A stretch of DNA of 9,433 nucleotides, taken from the NCBI GenBank assembly GCA_030615235.1, contig JAUWZR010000090.1, positions 1-9,433 on the forward strand, given 5' to 3'. A model generated the notes under the pieces. That model did no database searches. It had not been told where the DNA came from and worked only from the letters and a program-made list of their open reading frames with translations. This document shows, piece after piece, positions 5,293-9,433 of the stretch. Both the position numbers and the translations under genes were made by a program. Source of the DNA: Promethearchaeota archaeon (lineage in GTDB: Archaea; Asgardarchaeota; Lokiarchaeia; Sigyniarchaeales; SOKP01). Numbering within the stretch: position 1 is the stretch's first letter; each line of letters begins with the position of its first letter.

Positions 5293-7473
5293 ATGATTTT
5301 AGCAGAAAAGAACTATGAACTCCACGAAGTCCAAAAAGGGTATACTAACAGAACTCTCTACATTAATCTCACCAATAATGAGATTCAGATAAAACCAGTC
5401 ACCGATGGAATGAAAGAGAATTTTATCGGAGGGAAGGGATTCGATCTTTGGCTTATGTGGAATGGACTCCCGCAAGATAAAATAGTAAAGTGGAACGATC
5501 CTGAAAACGAAATATGTATTTCTTCTGGACCTTTAGGAGGGAATATCTTTTATCCAGGATCTGGAAAATCAATAGTTACTACGATATCTCCTCTAACAGA
5601 TATGGTAGTCGATTCTAACGTTGGCGGATATTTTGGTCCATATTTAAAATTTTCAGGGTTCGATGCGCTTGAAATTCAAGGGAAGGCTCAACAAGAAGTT
5701 ATTGTTTACATTGATGGCGTTGAAGGTGTTGTCCAAATCAAAACCATTGAAGAATCTGAGAACTTATCTAATTATTCTCACGAATTAACTCAACAACTCA
5801 CAGAACGCTACGCAGAAGATGATAGGGAGAAACAACGAGTTTCCATAGTAAGTACAGGTCTTGCATCACACCACTCGAATTGGGGCATGTTAAACTTTTC
5901 GTGGTATGTTCCTGGTCGTAAATGGGCGTCAAGCAAACAGGCTGGGCGAGGGGGAATTGGTACCGTTTTTGCTGATAAAAATATTAAAGCATTAATTTGT
6001 CGTTCTCCAAAAGTTACAGTTGGTTCTAATAATCCTGCCAATTTAGAAGAAGCTAGAAAAATAGGGACAGCACATATGCAAGAAATAATCAAACTTGATC
6101 CTGTTCAGAACGAAATGCGTAGAGTTGGGACAGGACACCTCCCAGACATCATGAATGTTACAGATCTTTTACCAACAGAAAATTTTCGATTCGGAAGACA
6201 CAAAGAAATTAGTGGAAAAGATATCCCGTATAGTAGAGAGATAATGAGAGGGATATACTCTGGAAAAGAGGGAGGAGATGGATGTTGGATTGGATGCACT
6301 GTTTCCTGTTCTCACTATTCAGATGGATACGAAGTGCGAACAGGTCCTTTTAAAGGGCAAAAATTAATCGTTGACGGTCCAGAATATGAGACTATAGCGG
6401 GTTGTGGCTCAAATTGGGGCGTATGGGACCCAAAATGGGTTTTAGAAGTAAATTTCTATTGTGATACATATGGATTAGATACAATATCAGTAGGTACAGG
6501 AATAGCGTTTGTTATGGAGTGCTATGAGGCGGGTATTTTAAATAAAGAAAGAACTGGAGGCTTGGAATTAAATTTCGGAAGCGTGGAAGCTGCTGTTGAG
6601 TTGATTCATCAAATGGCCAAGGGTGAAGGCTTTGGAATTATCGTTGGAAAGGGCATTAAATACATGAAAAAATATTTTATCGAAAACTATGGAGCAGATC
6701 CGCAATTTGTTCAAGATATCGGTATGGAACATAAGGGATTAGAATTTTCTGAATATGTAACCAAAGAATCGTTAGCACAACAAGGCGGATATGGATTAGC
6801 AAATAAAGGCCCTCAACACGACGAAGCTTGGCTTATCTTTGACGATGTCATTCGAAATTCGATTCCAACATTTAAGGATAAAGCTAAAGCTCTACAGTAT
6901 TTCCCAGTATGGAGAACTTGGTTTAGCTTATGCGGTTTATGCAAGTTGCCCTGGAACGATATCCAACCAACAAGTCAAGCAGATTACCCTATCAAAGATC
7001 CTAAAACGGGAGAACTAGTACGCGCTAAAATTCCTGATCACGTAAAATGGTATACAGAATATTTCTCAGCAGTAACAGGGCGAGAATCGACTATAGACGA
7101 TCTCCTCTTAATGTCGGAAAGAGTTTATACCTTTCAAAGGATATTTAACATTAGAATGGGTAAAGGGCTTAGAGAACACGATTCGAATTTGCCTTACAGG
7201 GCTGTTGGGCCTGTTACTCCGCTTGAATACGAAAGTCGTGATGAAAGGTATGACAATCAATTAATAGATCTGAATTTTGATGTTAAAAGTAAAACTACTG
7301 AAGAAAAAATCAATATACTCCGTAAACATCGAGAAGAACAGTACGATAAGCTCCAAGATGCGGTTTACTTGGAACGAGGGTGGAGTAAAAACGGTTGCCC
7401 CACTATAGAGACAGTAAAAAAGTTAGGAATCGATTTTCATAAAATAATTGATATTATTACTCCTTATCAATAA
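5293..7473 (+). CDS. Aldehyde:ferredoxin oxidoreductase (AOR) family tungsten/molybdenum enzyme
   Basis: A 726-residue cytoplasmic enzyme, longer than the roughly 600-620 of archaeal AOR. The family oxidises aldehydes to acids (or runs in reverse) using a bis-pterin W/Mo centre and one [4Fe-4S] cluster. Visible pterin-domain motifs are GGKGFD (46-51), SSGPLGG then PGSGKSIVTTISPLTD, GGYFGPYLKFSGFDALEIQGKA, and GRGGIGTVFADKNIKAL (218 on). The cluster motif is C331-WIG-C335-TVS-C339, with the expected distant fourth ligand in SLCGLCKLPW (C547 or C550). DGPEYETIAGCGSNWG matches the family's central acidic motif. The first Cys spacing is x3, against x2 in the Pyrococcus AOR, so this belongs to another subfamily and the substrate is open. 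The start at ATG 5293 follows GAGTGA at six bases. The flavoprotein gene 35 bases downstream is its likely electron partner. Confidence 0.92.
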   Translation: MILAEKNYELHEVQKGYTNRTLYINLTNNEIQIKPVTDGMKENFIGGKGFDLWLMWNGLPQDKIVKWNDPENEICISSGPLGGNIFYPGSGKSIVTTISPLTDMVVDSNVGGYFGPYLKFSGFDALEIQGKAQQEVIVYIDGVEGVVQIKTIEESENLSNYSHELTQQLTERYAEDDREKQRVSIVSTGLASHHSNWGMLNFSWYVPGRKWASSKQAGRGGIGTVFADKNIKALICRSPKVTVGSNNPANLEEARKIGTAHMQEIIKLDPVQNEMRRVGTGHLPDIMNVTDLLPTENFRFGRHKEISGKDIPYSREIMRGIYSGKEGGDGCWIGCTVSCSHYSDGYEVRTGPFKGQKLIVDGPEYETIAGCGSNWGVWDPKWVLEVNFYCDTYGLDTISVGTGIAFVMECYEAGILNKERTGGLELNFGSVEAAVELIHQMAKGEGFGIIVGKGIKYMKKYFIENYGADPQFVQDIGMEHKGLEFSEYVTKESLAQQGGYGLANKGPQHDEAWLIFDDVIRNSIPTFKDKAKALQYFPVWRTWFSLCGLCKLPWNDIQPTSQADYPIKDPKTGELVRAKIPDHVKWYTEYFSAVTGRESTIDDLLLMSERVYTFQRIFNIRMGKGLREHDSNLPYRAVGPVTPLEYESRDERYDNQLIDLNFDVKSKTTEEKINILRKHREEQYDKLQDAVYLERGWSKNGCPTIETVKKLGIDFHKIIDIITPYQ

Positions 7474-7508
7474 TATCAATAAAAATAAATTATTTAACTT
7501 GATTCTAG

Positions 7509-9433
7509 ATGGAAAACATAACTAAACACCCCATTCTGGAAATTCCTGATAAGAAGAAGATAGGATTTAAATTTGACGGGAAATTTCTATACGGATTTGA
7601 GGGGATGGTTATATCTTCTGCTCTGTTTTTAAATAAAATTAAAACTTTTGGTCATCATGTAAAAGATTACAGCCCTCAGGGACTATTTTGTGCGAATGGC
7701 CAGTGTTCCCAGTGTAATGTAATCGCCGATGGAATTCCAGTTAAAGCATGTATGACACCATTAACTGAAGGTATGACGGTTGAGAGCTGTAATGATTTAC
7801 CAGAATTACCTTCAGAAGATGACCGTGTTGAAGTTAGAGATATAAAAATAATAAATACTGATGTTCTCGTAATAGGAGGAGGCCCCGCAGGACTTTCTGC
7901 AACCAAAATTTTAGGAGAAAATAATATTGATGTTATATTAGTCGACGATAAATCAAGATTGGGAGGAAAATTAGTACTTCAAACTCATAAATTTTTTGGT
8001 TCTCAAGAAGATGTCTATGCGGGTACACGTGGTATAGATATAGGAAATATACTCGGAGAAATAGTATCTAATCTTGATTCAGTAAAGATTTGGGTCAATA
8101 GCATAGTTTTAGCTGTTTTTAGTGATGGGTTAGTTGGCATTATAAAAGACATGGACGAATATGCTTTGATTAAGCCTAAGTACTTATTAATTGCAACTGG
8201 CGCAAGAGAAAAAATGCTCGTTTTTCCCGGTAACACACTTCCTGGAGTGTATGGTGCTGGTGCTTTTCAAACATTAGTAAATCGGGATTTGATAAAAGCA
8301 GCGGAAAATGTGTTCATTGTTGGAGGAGGTAATGTCGGGTTAATAGCAGGATATCATGCGATACAAGCTGGGATAAATGTTGTAGGTTTAGTTGAAGCAT
8401 TATCCCAATGTGGAGGATATAAAGTCCATGAAGACAAATTAAAACGGTTAGGTGTTCCTATCTACACAAAACATACGGTTATATCCGCAAACGGGCAAGA
8501 TAAACTTGATTCCATTACTATTGGGAAACTAACGGATAGCTGGGATATTGAACCCGGATCCGAAAAAACATTTGCTTGTGATACTCTATTAATCGCAGTT
8601 GGATTAAATCCTGTCGATGAGTTTTATCATAAAGCACAACAATTTAATATGGAAGTATGGATTGCGGGGGACGCCCAAGAAATAGCTGAAGCTTCTGCAG
8701 CAATCTTTACCGGCAAAATTGAAGCGCTAAAAATCTTAAAAGAAATTGGAGTTCCAGTTACGGAGAATCTTGAGGAGTTAGAAGATTTCGCTAATTTAAT
8801 GAAAGCAAAACCTCCAGATCCTGTTCAGACGGAAGTGATAGGAAAGGAAGAAGGAGTTTTTCCACTGTTCCATTGTAATCAAGAAATACCATGCAATCCT
8901 TGCACGAGTGTGTGTCCTCAGGAGCAAATTAAGACGATTGACGATTTAATTACTCAATTGCCGTATTTTACCGACGATCAAGATTGTATTGGCTGTGGAA
9001 AATGCGTATCGGTCTGTCCGGGATTAGCTATCACTTTAATTGATTATAGAAAAGACAAAGATTCTCCAGTAGTTACTTTTCCTTTAGAATTAACTTCTGA
9101 AAAGATTGAAGTTGGTCGAACAGTCATTGTTGTCAGTAACGATGGAGAATTAGGAGAGTTTGAAGTTACTCGAGCACGATTTCTTAAAGAATTTCCTAAA
9201 ACCCAATTAGTTTCAGTTGGGTTGCCTTCAGAAATTGCTAAGATTGCAGTTGGTATTAAACTCATAAAATCAAGTTATGCCGAGTCTATGGATCTCTATC
9301 AGCAACCATTCACCGATGACGATATTATCGTGTGTAGATGCGAAAGAGTTTCGGTAGGAGAGATACGAAAATGGATTCGTTATGGAGTGCATGATTTTAA
9401 CGAATTGAAAGCATTAACTAAGGCTGGGATGGG
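7509..9433 (+). CDS. Multi-cluster FAD/NAD(P)-dependent oxidoreductase (HcnB/sarcosine-oxidase-alpha-like), 3' end outside window
   Basis: 641 residues are visible and the frame is open at the window end. The start is firm: a TAG directly precedes ATG 7509, although no ribosome site is evident. Domains in order: a [2Fe-2S] ferredoxin fold with C61-x4-C66-x2-C69-x11-C81; an FAD-binding fold with GGGPAG (123-128); a pyridine-nucleotide-type fold with GGGNVG (272-277) and LLIAVGLNP; IAGDA near 397; two [4Fe-4S] motifs, C456-x5-C462-x2-C465-x3-C469P and C493-x2-C496-x2-C499-x3-C503P; and the start of a BFD-like [2Fe-2S] domain at C609-x-C611. The layout resembles the large subunits of hydrogen-cyanide synthase, opine and sarcosine-type dehydrogenases, with a ferredoxin inserted. 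Next to an AOR-family gene, it probably carries electrons from that enzyme to NAD(P) or another carrier. Amino-acid dehydrogenation is the alternative. Confidence 0.9.
   Translation, partial: MENITKHPILEIPDKKKIGFKFDGKFLYGFEGMVISSALFLNKIKTFGHHVKDYSPQGLFCANGQCSQCNVIADGIPVKACMTPLTEGMTVESCNDLPELPSEDDRVEVRDIKIINTDVLVIGGGPAGLSATKILGENNIDVILVDDKSRLGGKLVLQTHKFFGSQEDVYAGTRGIDIGNILGEIVSNLDSVKIWVNSIVLAVFSDGLVGIIKDMDEYALIKPKYLLIATGAREKMLVFPGNTLPGVYGAGAFQTLVNRDLIKAAENVFIVGGGNVGLIAGYHAIQAGINVVGLVEALSQCGGYKVHEDKLKRLGVPIYTKHTVISANGQDKLDSITIGKLTDSWDIEPGSEKTFACDTLLIAVGLNPVDEFYHKAQQFNMEVWIAGDAQEIAEASAAIFTGKIEALKILKEIGVPVTENLEELEDFANLMKAKPPDPVQTEVIGKEEGVFPLFHCNQEIPCNPCTSVCPQEQIKTIDDLITQLPYFTDDQDCIGCGKCVSVCPGLAITLIDYRKDKDSPVVTFPLELTSEKIEVGRTVIVVSNDGELGEFEVTRARFLKEFPKTQLVSVGLPSEIAKIAVGIKLIKSSYAESMDLYQQPFTDDDIIVCRCERVSVGEIRKWIRYGVHDFNELKALTKAGM

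Noticed and set aside
5808..6299. Two minus-strand frames inside the AOR gene
   Set aside because: Shadows of strongly conserved AOR coding sequence; their translations show no family features.
7676..9265. Several minus-strand frames opposite the flavoprotein gene
   Set aside because: The + strand frame from 7509 is continuous to the window end and rich in cofactor motifs, so these are antisense shadows.
1..9433. CRISPR arrays, tRNA or rRNA genes, insertion-sequence transposases
   Set aside because: No regularly spaced repeats, cloverleaf-like segments or transposase motifs were seen on either strand; the cargo block carries no recognisable recombinase.

Overview
The window is an AT-rich stretch of what looks like an archaeal genome. 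The evidence is a tungsten-type aldehyde oxidoreductase, an EFR1-type flavodoxin/ferredoxin, GGTGA and GGAGG ribosome sites, and one possibly leaderless promoter. An Asgard-type or related anaerobic archaeon from a metagenome is plausible, but no ribosomal or informational marker is present and an anaerobic bacterium is not excluded. All supported genes are on the + strand.

Layout. (1) 1-492 is the C-terminal part of an EFR1-type ferredoxin, cut by the window edge. (2) 570-1814 holds a TetR-family regulator, whose full helix-turn-helix is recovered only if translation begins at an ATT codon, and then a flavodoxin-domain protein 18 bases downstream. (3) 1815-5111 is a cargo-like block: a relic of the C-terminus of the ethanolamine ammonia-lyase reactivase EutA, a type II toxin-antitoxin pair, a hairpin-rich spacer, and a large membrane-anchored or secreted parallel beta-helix protein whose N-terminus may be frameshifted at a T9 run. 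(4) 5115-5172 carries a second, decayed copy of a flavodoxin gene 3' end, matching the end of the intact flavodoxin at 1797-1829. The two copies bracket the cargo block like a duplicated 3' end or recombination scar. (5) 5293-7473 is an aldehyde:ferredoxin-oxidoreductase-family enzyme. It is followed after 35 bases by a large FAD oxidoreductase (7509 to the window end) carrying [2Fe-2S], two [4Fe-4S] and a BFD-like domain.

How it may work together. The EFR1 ferredoxin, flavodoxin, AOR-family enzyme and multi-cluster flavoprotein are all low-potential redox proteins. The simplest reading is an aldehyde (or related carbonyl) oxidation module, with the flavoprotein passing electrons between the W/Mo enzyme and a pyridine nucleotide, ferredoxin or flavodoxin. 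The TetR protein may control at least the flavodoxin. The block between the two flavodoxin 3' ends looks like later-arriving accessory DNA. No tRNA, rRNA, CRISPR array or transposase was seen.
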